Positions 17,870 through 24,774 of a stretch of DNA of 64,000 bases are shown in pieces. Both the position numbers and the translations under genes were made by a program. Under the pieces are notes generated by a model that saw nothing but the letters and a program-made list of their open reading frames with translations, was not told where the DNA came from and did no database searches. This stretch comes from Aeromicrobium choanae. GTDB taxonomy: Bacteria > Actinomycetota > Actinomycetes > Propionibacteriales > Nocardioidaceae. The stretch is taken from assembly GCF_900167475.1 (NCBI RefSeq), contig NZ_LT796768.1, forward strand, positions 620,001-684,000. The letters are read 5' to 3'. Positions within the stretch are counted from its first letter, which is position 1. The number at the start of each line of letters is the position of its first letter.

Positions 17870-18919
17870 GTGCGCAATCCCCGTGCCTTCCTGCGTCCGC
17901 TCGCCGTCGGCGCCCCGAAGCCCAGCTCCGACGTCCCGTTCCGCCCGAGCCGGATGATCCACTTCTTCGACCCGAGCAACGAGAAGATGGCCGCGAAGGT
18001 GCCGGACATCGCGAAGAAGGTCGACATCATCCTCGGCAACCTCGAGGACGCAGTGAAGACCGAGAAGAAGGAAGCCGCGCGCCAGGGCCTGGTCGACATC
18101 GCGAAGGCGACCGAGTTCGGCGACACCCAGCTGTGGACTCGCGTGAACAGCCTCGACTCCCCGTGGGTCCTCGACGACATCATCACCCTCGTCACCGAGA
18201 TCGGCGACAAGCTCGACGTCATCATGGTGCCGAAGGTCGAGGGCGCCCAGGACATCCACTACGTCGATCGCCTGCTGGCCCAGCTCGAGGCCCGCGCCGG
18301 CCTCGACCACCAGATCCTCGTGCACGCCATCCTCGAGACCGCCGAGGGCGTCGCCAACGTCGAGGAGATCGCCGCGGCCAGCCCGCGCATGCAGGGCATC
18401 AGCCTCGGCCCGGCCGACCTGGCCGCCAGCCGCCGCATGAAGACCACCCGCGTCGGCGGCGGGCACCCCGGCTACATCGTGCGCCAGGACCCGACCGGCG
18501 AGGACCTCACCGTCGGCCGCACCACGTACCAGCAGGACCTGTGGCACTACACGATCGCGCGCATGGTCGACGCCTGCGCGATGAACGACATCCTCCCGTT
18601 CTACGGCCCGTTCGGTGACATCAAGGACGTCGTCGCGTGCGAGGACCAGTTCCGCAACGCCTTCCTGCTCGGCTGCGTCGGCGCGTGGAGCCTGCACCCC
18701 GTGCAGATCGACATCGCCAAGAAGGTCTTCTCCCCCAGCCCCGAGGACGTCGCGCACGCGAAGCGCGTCGTCGAGGCGATGGGCGACGGCTCCGGTGCCG
18801 TGATGATCGACGGGAAGATGGAGGACGACGCCTCCTGCAAGCAGTGCCTCGTCATGCTCGACCTGGCCCGGTCCCTGGCCGAGCGCGATCCCGACCTGGC
18901 CACGGCCTACGACCTCTGA
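17870..18919 (+). CDS. CitE/HpcH-family CoA-ester lyase (malyl-CoA lyase-like)
   Basis: A 349-residue TIM-barrel protein. [40 protein letters not shown] and [12 protein letters not shown] give the Arg, Asp/Glu and metal-binding Glu pattern of malyl-CoA/beta-methylmalyl-CoA lyases. A 40-residue insert ([19 protein letters not shown]) resembles the insertion seen in L-malyl-CoA lyase (Mcl1). Likely cleaves or forms a malyl-CoA-type ester. GTG start with GGAAG upstream; the next CitE-family gene begins 11 bases after its stop. No glyoxylate or ethylmalonyl-CoA genes are seen nearby. Confidence 0.8.
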   Translation: MRNPRAFLRPLAVGAPKPSSDVPFRPSRMIHFFDPSNEKMAAKVPDIAKKVDIILGNLEDAVKTEKKEAARQGLVDIAKATEFGDTQLWTRVNSLDSPWVLDDIITLVTEIGDKLDVIMVPKVEGAQDIHYVDRLLAQLEARAGLDHQILVHAILETAEGVANVEEIAAASPRMQGISLGPADLAASRRMKTTRVGGGHPGYIVRQDPTGEDLTVGRTTYQQDLWHYTIARMVDACAMNDILPFYGPFGDIKDVVACEDQFRNAFLLGCVGAWSLHPVQIDIAKKVFSPSPEDVAHAKRVVEAMGDGSGAVMIDGKMEDDASCKQCLVMLDLARSLAERDPDLATAYDL

Positions 18920-18929
18920 GGAGCCTGAG

Positions 18930-19799
18930 ATGACGCAGATCCGCCCCCGCCGTTCCGTCCTCTACATGCCGGGCGCCAACGAGCGCGCACTGGAGAAGGC
19001 CAAGTCGATCGACGCCGACGCGCTGATCCTCGATCTCGAGGACTCGGTCTCGCCCGACGCGAAGGACACCGGCCGCGCCAACGTGTGCGCCGCCGTGACC
19101 TCGGGCGAGTACGGCCACCGTGAGCTCGCCATCCGGGTGAACTCGATCGGCACGCAGTGGCACGACGACGACATCGCCGCCGCCGCCAAGGCCGGCCCGG
19201 ACGCGATCCTGGTGCCCAAGGTCGAGTCGGCCGAGCAGGTGCGCGAACTCGTCGCCGCCATCGAGGCCGCCGGCGCGCCGGAGTCCACGCAGCTGTGGGC
19301 CATGATCGAGACGCCGAAGGCGCTACTGCACGCCGAGGAGATCGCCGCCGCGCACGAGCGCCTCACGGTGATCGTCATGGGCACGAACGACATCGTCAAC
19401 GAGACGTACGGCCTGCACGTGCCCGGGCGCAACGCCCTCGTCCTCACGTCCCTCGCGTGGACGCTGCTGGCCGTCCGCGCCGCGGGCAAGGTCGTCATCG
19501 ACGGCGTCTACAACGACGTCAAGGACGCCGAGGGCTTCGCCGCCGAGGCCCGCCAGGGCCGCGAGATGGGCTTCGACGGCAAGACGCTCATCCACCCTTC
19601 GCAGGTCGAGCCGGCCAACGAGGCGTTCGCGCCGAGCGCGGCCGACGTCGAGCGCGCCGAGGGCATGATCGCCGCCTTCGACGAGGCCGCCGCCGAGAAC
19701 AAGGGCGTCGCCACGTACAACGGCAAGATGATCGAGGAGCTGCACATCCGCGACGCGAAGCGGATCCTGGCCTACGCCGAGGCCTTGCAGGGTCGCTGA
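18930..19799 (+). CDS. CitE-family lyase or malyl-CoA thioesterase
   Basis: A 289-residue citrate-lyase-beta-like protein: RRSVLYMPGANERALEKA, ILDLEDSVSPDAK, AIRVNSIGTQW and ILVPKVESAEQV follow the family order. It is shorter than its upstream neighbour and lacks the insert. In Rhodobacter a similar pair works as malyl-CoA lyase (Mcl1) and malyl-CoA thioesterase (Mcl2), which is one reading here. The start follows GGAGCCTGAG. It is probably co-transcribed with the upstream gene. Confidence 0.78.
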   Translation: MTQIRPRRSVLYMPGANERALEKAKSIDADALILDLEDSVSPDAKDTGRANVCAAVTSGEYGHRELAIRVNSIGTQWHDDDIAAAAKAGPDAILVPKVESAEQVRELVAAIEAAGAPESTQLWAMIETPKALLHAEEIAAAHERLTVIVMGTNDIVNETYGLHVPGRNALVLTSLAWTLLAVRAAGKVVIDGVYNDVKDAEGFAAEARQGREMGFDGKTLIHPSQVEPANEAFAPSAADVERAEGMIAAFDEAAAENKGVATYNGKMIEELHIRDAKRILAYAEALQGR

Positions 19800-19800
19800 G

Positions 19801-19897
19801 ACGTGATCGAGTAGCCGCCGAGCCTGCGAGGCGGCGTATCGAGATCACGTGACGTGGTCTCGATACGCCGCTCGCTGCGCTCGCCAGCTACTCGACC
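19801..19897. repeat. Paired REP-like palindromic repeat (copy A)
   Basis: Two related units of about 45 bp lie in opposite orientation. The first (19801-19850) has ACGTGATC/GATCACGT outer arms and GCCGCC/GGCGGC inner arms. The second (19856-19897) runs GGTCTCGATACGCCGC to GCTACTCGACC. A second pair with the same words is at 53813-53907. It lies between the lyase genes and the small-protein gene and may terminate transcription from both sides. Confidence 0.7.
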
Positions 19898-19905
19898 GGC
19901 GGTTT

Positions 19906-20166
19906 TCACCGGTTCGCGCGAATGCCCCAGACTTGGCTGTAGACGGCTGACGCCTGGCGCTCAGCGCGTCGGCGCTGCCTGATCCGTTCCAGGACCACGA
20001 TTCGATCGAGGTCGGCGCGCGGTCGCGGCTGACTCTTGAACTCGAACAACGACATGGAGGTCACCTCCTCTCCCGTGGTCGCCTCCGCGTGGACGGTCCC
20101 GGGGTTCGGGACTGTGGTCGGGGCAGTGGTGTTCGCGGGCATGAGGTGGGTGAGAGTCGTGGTCAT
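19906..20166 (-). CDS. Small Arg-rich protein with two possible starts, behind a leader terminator
   Basis: An 86-residue product if it starts at 20166 (AAAGGAGG seven bases upstream) or 49 residues if it starts in frame at 20055 (AGGAGGTGA upstream). The N-terminal part is Thr/Pro-rich; the 49-residue part, MSLFEFKSQPRP onward, is basic and ends VYSQVWGIRANR, with an RIRQRRRAERQ helix. The inner Shine-Dalgarno GGAGG can pair with CCTCC three bases later. No known family is recognised. It lies after a 20-codon leader ORF and an intrinsic terminator, suggesting conditional expression. Confidence 0.6.
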   Translation of the reverse strand: MTTTLTHLMPANTTAPTTVPNPGTVHAEATTGEEVTSMSLFEFKSQPRPRADLDRIVVLERIRQRRRAERQASAVYSQVWGIRANR

Positions 20167-20210
20167 GACGCGCCTCCTTTCTGATTCGTGGGATGGGTGG
20201 GCAAAAGAAG

Positions 20211-20240
20211 AGCCGCTCCGGACGAGCGTCCGAAGCGGCT
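20211..20240 (-). terminator. Intrinsic terminator between leader ORF and small-protein gene
   Basis: Read on the minus strand, a 14-bp stem (AGCCGCTTCGGACG and partner, one G-U) is followed by CTTCTTTT, a T-tract that is rare in this window. It stands between the leader ORF stop (20265) and the small-protein start (20166), so it should stop most transcripts unless relieved. Confidence 0.75.
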
Positions 20241-20264
20241 GGTGATACGTGTCGACAGAATCGA

Positions 20265-20327
20265 CTAGGTCAGCAACACAACGGAGCGACGCCCGGGGGC
20301 GTTCGTGAGCGCGAAGAACTTGGTCAT
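20265..20327 (-). CDS. 20-residue leader peptide ORF
   Basis: ATG with a near-perfect AGGAGGTGA Shine-Dalgarno six bases upstream opens a 20-codon ORF that begins MTKFFALTN, contains PGRRS and ends VVLLT, followed by a TAG stop. Its stop lies 25 bases before an intrinsic terminator. The layout, promoter-uORF-terminator-gene, is that of ribosome-mediated attenuation. It has no Trp/His-type codon run, so antibiotic or translation-stress sensing is a more natural guess than amino-acid attenuation. Confidence 0.55.
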   Translation of the reverse strand: MTKFFALTNAPGRRSVVLLT

Positions 20328-20380
20328 CGGGGCTCACCTCCTGCTGTGTGCTGTGTCACTCCGATCGAAGCGACTCATCG

Positions 20381-20410
20381 AAGATAGTGGACTCAGTCGT
20401 CCTCTGTCGA
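20381..20410 (-). promoter_or_regulatory. Promoter for the leader-peptide transcript
   Basis: On the minus strand, TCGACA (20410-20405) and TATCTT (20386-20381) are separated by 18 bp. Transcription would begin near 20374, about 47 bases before the leader ORF. The first ten bases (minus strand of 20366-20375) could pair with the right arm of the terminator, a possible antiterminator. Confidence 0.5.
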
Positions 20411-20500
20411 GGTCTCTTCGGCGTGTTTCTGCGAATCTTCTTCCGGACTGAGTAGTCCGAGACGTCGACGCAGCTCCTCGAGCAGGTGGCGCGGCTCCAT
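20393..20500 (-). CDS. Possible 35-residue protein coupled to the FUSC gene
   Basis: The ATG overlaps the FUSC stop as TGATG, a layout used repeatedly in this window. The product begins MEPRHLLEELRRRLG and ends with a very acidic tail (EETSTEDD), so it would be a short amphipathic helix plus acidic tail. No family is recognised. Coupling supports translation; composition alone does not. Confidence 0.4.
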   Translation of the reverse strand: MEPRHLLEELRRRLGLLSPEEDSQKHAEETSTEDD

Positions 20501-21618
20501 CAGTCCACGTCCAGGAGGTCATCCAGGGCGCTGCGCGGCACTCCCCCGGCCATCAGCAGATCGGCTGCCAGCGACCGGACCTGGGCGGCGATCGAGGCGG
20601 TGTTGACCGTGAGCCGGTCGCCCATCGCGTGCATCGCCAGGTCGGAGGCGTGGACCAGCCGCTCGTTCGCCCGCTCCAGGTCCACGGCCGAGGCGAACTC
20701 GTCGGCGTAGATCCGCACGGCGGTCACGAGGGTCTCCACGGATTCGGTCAGACGCTCGGGCGCCCGCTCCCCGTGGCGCAGCATGGAGGCGACGCGGCGA
20801 GCCAGCACCCGCGCGTCGCGCAGGGCGTTGTCCAGGTCGTTGACGCTTCCGGCGTAGCGAGCGACGTCGGCGCGCTGGTTCCAGCGCATGGGTGCGAGGC
20901 GGGCGATCTCGCTGACATTCGTGGCCGTGGCCTGCAGCGACTCGATGACGGGCTGGGTCTCGCGAGCCTCGGTGAGTGCCTTCTCGGCGACCGCGACGTC
21001 GTGCGTGCGCATCGCGTCGCCGACGTGCGCCAGCACCTCGGCCAGTCCGGCCAGCAGCTTCTGCAGGCTCTCGTCGATGTCGCGCTTCGTGTTGCGCGGC
21101 AGCGCGAGCATCATCGCGAACCCGCACAGGCCGCCGACGAGGGCGTCGATGAAGCGCGTCATGGCCGGGTTCGACGCGCCGGCCAACGGGACCACCGCCG
21201 CGAGCAGGAGGCCGGAGTTGATCGCCTGCGTGAGCGCCATCCCGGTGAGGTTGAACAGCATCGCGACCACCGCGGTCAGCGAGGCGACGAGCGCGATCTG
21301 CCAGGTGCCGCGACCGATGGCCAGGATCAGCAGCTCCCCGACGAGCACGCCGAAGGCGACTCCGAGCACCAGCTCGAAGACCACGCGCTGGCGTCGCCCG
21401 GCTCCGGCCGTCATCGCGATGACGGCGGCGATCGGGGCGAAGAATGCCTGCGTGTGCCCGAAGGCGTAGGTGGCGATCGCGTAGGACCCGCCGGTGGCCA
21501 CCGCGAGACGCAGCAGCAGCCGCCAGCTGTGACGGACGCGCTCGAGGCGGTCGCGCACCGAGACGTCGGAGTGGGGCAGGCGCAACCGGCGGAACGGGAG
21601 CCGGTCGCTGGTGGTCAC
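20500..21618 (-). CDS. FUSC/ArAE-like (aromatic acid exporter family) membrane protein
   Basis: A 372-residue protein with four to six hydrophobic segments in the first half (SYAIATYAFGHTQAFFAPIAAVIAM and FGVLVGELLILAIG regions) and a long helical, charged second half. This is the one-domain FUSC/DUF939 layout seen in actinobacteria. Family members are linked to export of aromatic acids or small organic compounds; the substrate is unknown. The GTG start overlaps the GroES-like stop (GTGA). It is third in an operon with DUF3618 and GroES-like genes. Confidence 0.75.
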   Translation of the reverse strand: MTTSDRLPFRRLRLPHSDVSVRDRLERVRHSWRLLLRLAVATGGSYAIATYAFGHTQAFFAPIAAVIAMTAGAGRRQRVVFELVLGVAFGVLVGELLILAIGRGTWQIALVASLTAVVAMLFNLTGMALTQAINSGLLLAAVVPLAGASNPAMTRFIDALVGGLCGFAMMLALPRNTKRDIDESLQKLLAGLAEVLAHVGDAMRTHDVAVAEKALTEARETQPVIESLQATATNVSEIARLAPMRWNQRADVARYAGSVNDLDNALRDARVLARRVASMLRHGERAPERLTESVETLVTAVRIYADEFASAVDLERANERLVHASDLAMHAMGDRLTVNTASIAAQVRSLAADLLMAGGVPRSALDDLLDVD

Positions 21619-21935
21619 AGGTACAGGCCGGTCTGGCCCTCGTCGATGCGCGGGGACGCGACGGCGTGCAGGTCGCGCTCGCGCAGCAGGATGAAGCTCT
21701 CGCCGCGGACCTCGACCTCGGCACGGTCCTCCGGGTCGAACAGCACCCGGTCGCCGACCTCGACCGCGCGGACCTGGGACCCGACGGCCTCGACGCGGGC
21801 CCACCCGAGCCGGCGACCCATCGCCGCGGTGGCGGGGATGACGATGCCGCCGGACGAGCGGCGGTCGCCGGCCTCCGTGTCGAGCGCGACCAGGAGCCGG
21901 TCGTGCAGCATGCGGATCGGGAGCTTGGCGTCCAT
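21615..21935 (-). CDS. GroES/Cpn10-like co-chaperonin paralogue
   Basis: A 106-residue protein with the Cpn10 pattern: LHDRLLVALDTEAGDRRSSGGIVIP, a mobile-loop-like segment, then VGDRVLFDP and a final strand. The C-terminus extends past the normal Cpn10 end (HAVASPRIDEGQTGLYL). No groEL follows, so it is not the main groES. ATG at 21935 overlaps the DUF3618 stop (TGATG); a GTG one codon upstream is possible. Role in this membrane-protein operon is unclear. Confidence 0.78.
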   Translation of the reverse strand: MDAKLPIRMLHDRLLVALDTEAGDRRSSGGIVIPATAAMGRRLGWARVEAVGSQVRAVEVGDRVLFDPEDRAEVEVRGESFILLRERDLHAVASPRIDEGQTGLYL

Positions 21936-22204
21936 CACTTCAGGAGTCGACGCAGCAACGCGAAGCCGGCGATCGTGCCGACCGTGCCGACGACCACCGG
22001 GACGATGTGCTCGAATCGCGGTCCGGTCTGCTCGTCGACGAAGTACTCCTTGACGCGCTGCACCTGTCGCTTGGCGACGTTGCCGGGCTTGACCCGGTCG
22101 ACGAGCTCGTCGATGTTGCCGCTCAACCGCGTGAGCAGCACCTCGAGCTCATCGACGATCACGTCGGGGGACGTCTGGGCGGGGTCCGGATTTCCTCGTG
22201 CCAC
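21935..22204 (-). CDS. DUF3618 protein (small membrane-anchored protein)
   Basis: An 89-residue protein: a hydrophilic N-terminus with DPAQTSPDVIVDELEVLLTRLSGNIDELVDRVKP, which is the DUF3618 pattern, and a C-terminal hydrophobic segment (VVVGTVGTIAGFALL) before RRLLK. It is probably a tail-anchored membrane protein. GTG start with AGAGGA six bases upstream. First gene of the operon with GroES-like and FUSC genes, divergent from the peroxiredoxin gene. Confidence 0.75.
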   Translation of the reverse strand: MARGNPDPAQTSPDVIVDELEVLLTRLSGNIDELVDRVKPGNVAKRQVQRVKEYFVDEQTGPRFEHIVPVVVGTVGTIAGFALLRRLLK

Positions 22205-22250
22205 GGGAGTCCTCTCGATCGGTGCGGGATGCCTTGTCAGGATAGTGCCC

Positions 22251-22727
22251 ATGACGACGCGACTGCAGCCCGGCGATCCGGCACCCGATTTCACCCTCCC
22301 CACCGATGACGGGAGGTCGGTGACCCTCTCCGACCTGCGCGGACGTCGCGTGATCGTCTACTTCTACCCCGCCGCGATGACGCCGGGATGCACGAAGCAG
22401 GCCTGTGACTTCAGCGACTCGATCGACCGCCTGCAGGCCGAGGGCTTCGAGGTCCTGGGCATCAGCCCCGACCAGCCCGAGAAGCTGGCGAAGTTCCGCG
22501 AGCGCGACGGCCTGGGCATCACGCTGCTGTCCGACCCGGACAAGCAGGTGCTCGGTGCGTACGGGGCGTTCGGCGAGAAGAAGCTCTACGGCAAGGTCGT
22601 CCAGGGCGTCATCCGCTCGACCTTCGTGATCGATGCCGAGGGCGTCGTCGAGGTGGCGCAGTACAACGTCAAGGCCACCGGGCACGTCGCGAAGCTGCGA
22701 CGCGACCTGGGTCTCGACGCCGCCTGA
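22251..22727 (+). CDS. bcp: Thioredoxin-dependent peroxiredoxin (BCP/PrxQ)
   Basis: A 158-residue PrxQ-type peroxidase that reduces hydrogen and organic peroxides. Peroxidatic and resolving cysteines stand five residues apart in TPGCTKQACDFSD, the PrxQ arrangement. PAPDFTLPTDDG and YPAAMTPGC are family blocks. CAGGAT lies seven bases before the ATG and there is no ribosome-binding site, fitting a leaderless mRNA. Confidence 0.92.
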   Translation: MTTRLQPGDPAPDFTLPTDDGRSVTLSDLRGRRVIVYFYPAAMTPGCTKQACDFSDSIDRLQAEGFEVLGISPDQPEKLAKFRERDGLGITLLSDPDKQVLGAYGAFGEKKLYGKVVQGVIRSTFVIDAEGVVEVAQYNVKATGHVAKLRRDLGLDAA

Positions 22728-22763
22728 GGCGTCGCCCGCCCCGGCCCTACGCTGGGGCCAGTT

Positions 22764-22846
22764 GCCGGTGTGGCGGAATGGTAGACGCGCCAGGTTTAGG
22801 TCCTGGTGTCCTCACGGGCGTGCAGGTTCAAGTCCTGTCACCGGCA
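22764..22846 (+). tRNA. tRNA-Leu (anticodon UAG)
   Basis: 83 bases with a 7-bp acceptor stem (GCCGGTG with CACCGGC), an anticodon arm CCAGG-loop-CCTGG with loop TTTAGGT (anticodon TAG), a long variable arm as in class II tRNAs, and T-arm GCAGGTTCAAGTCCTGT. The 3' CCA is not encoded. A TACGCT box lies 11 bases upstream. Confidence 0.95.
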
Positions 22847-22863
22847 CGGAGCGGACGTCCCCG

Positions 22864-22894
22864 TTGACGACGTAGTTAAGGCTTGCCTTACCAT
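22864..22894 (+). promoter_or_regulatory. Iron-regulated promoter of the siderophore operon (IdeR/DtxR-type box)
   Basis: TTGACG (22864) and TACCAT (22889) form -35 and -10 elements 19 bp apart. A perfect inverted repeat TAAGGC-TT-GCCTTA (22877-22890) lies in the spacer and touches the -10 box; this closely follows the actinobacterial iron box (TTAGGTTAGSCTAACCTAA). Binding of an iron-loaded IdeR/DmdR would block transcription. The -10 ends six bases before the ATG of the first gene. Confidence 0.75.
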
Positions 22895-22900
22895 CGTCGT

Positions 22901-23659
22901 ATGAAATCCACCGGGGGGCGGACCGCCCTCGTCACGGGCGCCGCGTCGGGCATCGGACGCGCCGTCGCCGAGCGGCTCGACTCCGCCGGCTGGACGCTCG
23001 GGCTGATCGACCTCGACGCCGAAGGTCTCGCCCGGACGACCGCCGGCCTGGACGCGGCCCACGCCGAGGTGGCCGACGTCCGCTCGGCCGACGAGGTGGG
23101 TCGCGCCGTCACGGCGATCACCGACGCTCTCGGCCCGCTGGACGCGCTGGCGTGCGCCGCCGGCGTGCTCGTCCCGGGTGGCCTGCGCGACACGACCGCC
23201 GCCGACTGGCAGCGACACTTCGACGTCAACACCACGGGCGTCCTGCACTGCCTGCAGGCAGCGGAGCCGCACCTGAACGACGGCGGCGCCGTCGCGGTGG
23301 TGGGCTCGAACGCGGCCCGCGTGCCGCGCACCGGCATGCTCGCGTACTCGGCGTCGAAGGCGGCCACCGCGGCCCTCGTGCGCGCCGCCGGACTCGAGCT
23401 CGCCGCGCGCGGGATCCGCTGCAACGTCGTCGAGCCCGGCTCCACCGACACGGCCATGCAGCGCGACCTGTGGCCCGACCCCGAGGCCGGCCGGCGGGCC
23501 GCCCTCGATGGCGATCCGGGCACCTACCGCGTGGGCATCCCGCTGCGACGCATCGCCGACCCCGACGACGTCGCCGCCCTCGTGGCGTTCCTCGTCTCGC
23601 CCGACGCCCGCCACATCACGCTCCAGCAGATCCTCGTCGACGGAGGCGCCTCCCTGTGA
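22901..23659 (+). CDS. dhbA: 2,3-dihydro-2,3-dihydroxybenzoate dehydrogenase (SDR)
   Basis: A 252-residue short-chain dehydrogenase with VTGAASGIGRAVAE (NAD binding), SNAARV and the catalytic YSASK. It would oxidise 2,3-dihydro-DHB to 2,3-dihydroxybenzoate. That role is inferred from its place ahead of isochorismate synthase, DHB-AMP ligase and isochorismatase genes; SDR sequence alone would not fix the substrate. ATG at 22901 has no ribosome-binding site and sits six bases after the -10, so the transcript is probably leaderless. First of six tightly overlapping genes. Confidence 0.85.
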   Translation: MKSTGGRTALVTGAASGIGRAVAERLDSAGWTLGLIDLDAEGLARTTAGLDAAHAEVADVRSADEVGRAVTAITDALGPLDALACAAGVLVPGGLRDTTAADWQRHFDVNTTGVLHCLQAAEPHLNDGGAVAVVGSNAARVPRTGMLAYSASKAATAALVRAAGLELAARGIRCNVVEPGSTDTAMQRDLWPDPEAGRRAALDGDPGTYRVGIPLRRIADPDDVAALVAFLVSPDARHITLQQILVDGGASL

Positions 23660-24774
23660 ACCCCACCCTCGAGCCCACCCGCTCGGCGTCCGCGCTGCGC
23701 CGCTCGCCCCTCGTGTTCGCGGGATCCGATCCGTTCGCGGCCGACGAGGTGCGTCGCACGCTGCACGCGCGCACCGGCGATCCCGACCTGGCGTGCCGCG
23801 TCCTGAGAGCGCTCGAGCCCGGCGAGCGTGCCGTCGTGAGCGCCGCGTTCCGCGCCGACGGGCCCGTCGTGGCCCACTTCGTGACCCCGCGGGAACTCGA
23901 GCACGCCGAGCCGTCCCCCGTCGAGGCGCGCGTGCACGACGTCGTGCCGGAGCCAGCCCGCTCGGCCTACGTCGACCTCGTCGCCACGGCGCTGGACCGC
24001 ATCGAGGGCACGGACGTCGCCAAGGTCGTGCTGGGCCGGTGCCTCGAGGTGCACAGCAGCCCCGCCCTGTCGCCCGCCGAGGTCACCGCCACCCTGCTCG
24101 ACCGCCGGCCCGGCCGCTACGTCTTCTGCCTGCCGCTCGACGACCGCCCCGACGCGCGGTGGCTCGTGGGCGCCAGCCCCGAGCTGCTGGTGCGGCGCCG
24201 TGGTGCCGAGCTGGCCAGCACCCCGCTGGCCGGGTCCGTGCCCCGCTCCCCCGACCCGGACGAGGACTCCCGCCGCGCGGCCGCCCTGGCCGACTCGGCG
24301 AAGGACCTCGCCGAGCACGCCTTCGTCGTCGACCACATCGCCGCGGCACTGTCGCCCGTGTGCGAGTGGCTCGAGGTCCCGGCCGTTCCGGAGGTGCTCG
24401 CCACCGACTCCATGTGGCACCTCGCCAGTCCGATCCGCGGCCGTCTGCGCGCGCCGGAGGACCTCACGGCGCTCGACCTGGCGCAGCTGCTCCACCCCAC
24501 CCCCGCGGTGGGCGGCGTCCCCACGCCGACGGCCACCGAGCTCATCGACGAGCTCGAGGGGCCCGACCTGCGCGGGCCGTTCGGCGGGTTCGTCGGCTGG
24601 ATGGACGCCGACGGCGACGGCGAGCTCGCCGTGACGATCCGCGCCGGGGTGCTCGACGGCGAGCGGCTGCGGCTCTTCGCCGGCGCCGGCATCGTCGCCG
24701 GGTCGGATCCGCTGGCCGAGGCCGACGAGACCGCCGCCAAGCTCAGCACGATGACGCGGGCGGTGGGCCTGTGA
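23656..24774 (+). CDS. dhbC: Isochorismate synthase
   Basis: A 372-residue chorismate-binding enzyme that converts chorismate to isochorismate, the first committed step to DHB. KVVLGRCLEVHS, VGASPELLVRRRG, LAGSVPRSPDPDED and the C-terminal PFGGFVGWMDADGDGE and RAGVLDGERLRLFAGAGIVAGSDP follow DhbC/EntC order. The GTG overlaps the dehydrogenase stop (GTGA). Confidence 0.9.
   Translation: MNPTLEPTRSASALRRSPLVFAGSDPFAADEVRRTLHARTGDPDLACRVLRALEPGERAVVSAAFRADGPVVAHFVTPRELEHAEPSPVEARVHDVVPEPARSAYVDLVATALDRIEGTDVAKVVLGRCLEVHSSPALSPAEVTATLLDRRPGRYVFCLPLDDRPDARWLVGASPELLVRRRGAELASTPLAGSVPRSPDPDEDSRRAAALADSAKDLAEHAFVVDHIAAALSPVCEWLEVPAVPEVLATDSMWHLASPIRGRLRAPEDLTALDLAQLLHPTPAVGGVPTPTATELIDELEGPDLRGPFGGFVGWMDADGDGELAVTIRAGVLDGERLRLFAGAGIVAGSDPLAEADETAAKLSTMTRAVGL

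Noticed and set aside
20334..20522. Alternative 62-codon frame over the FUSC 3' end
   Set aside because: No start signal. The overlapping 35-codon frame that begins at the FUSC stop is better supported.
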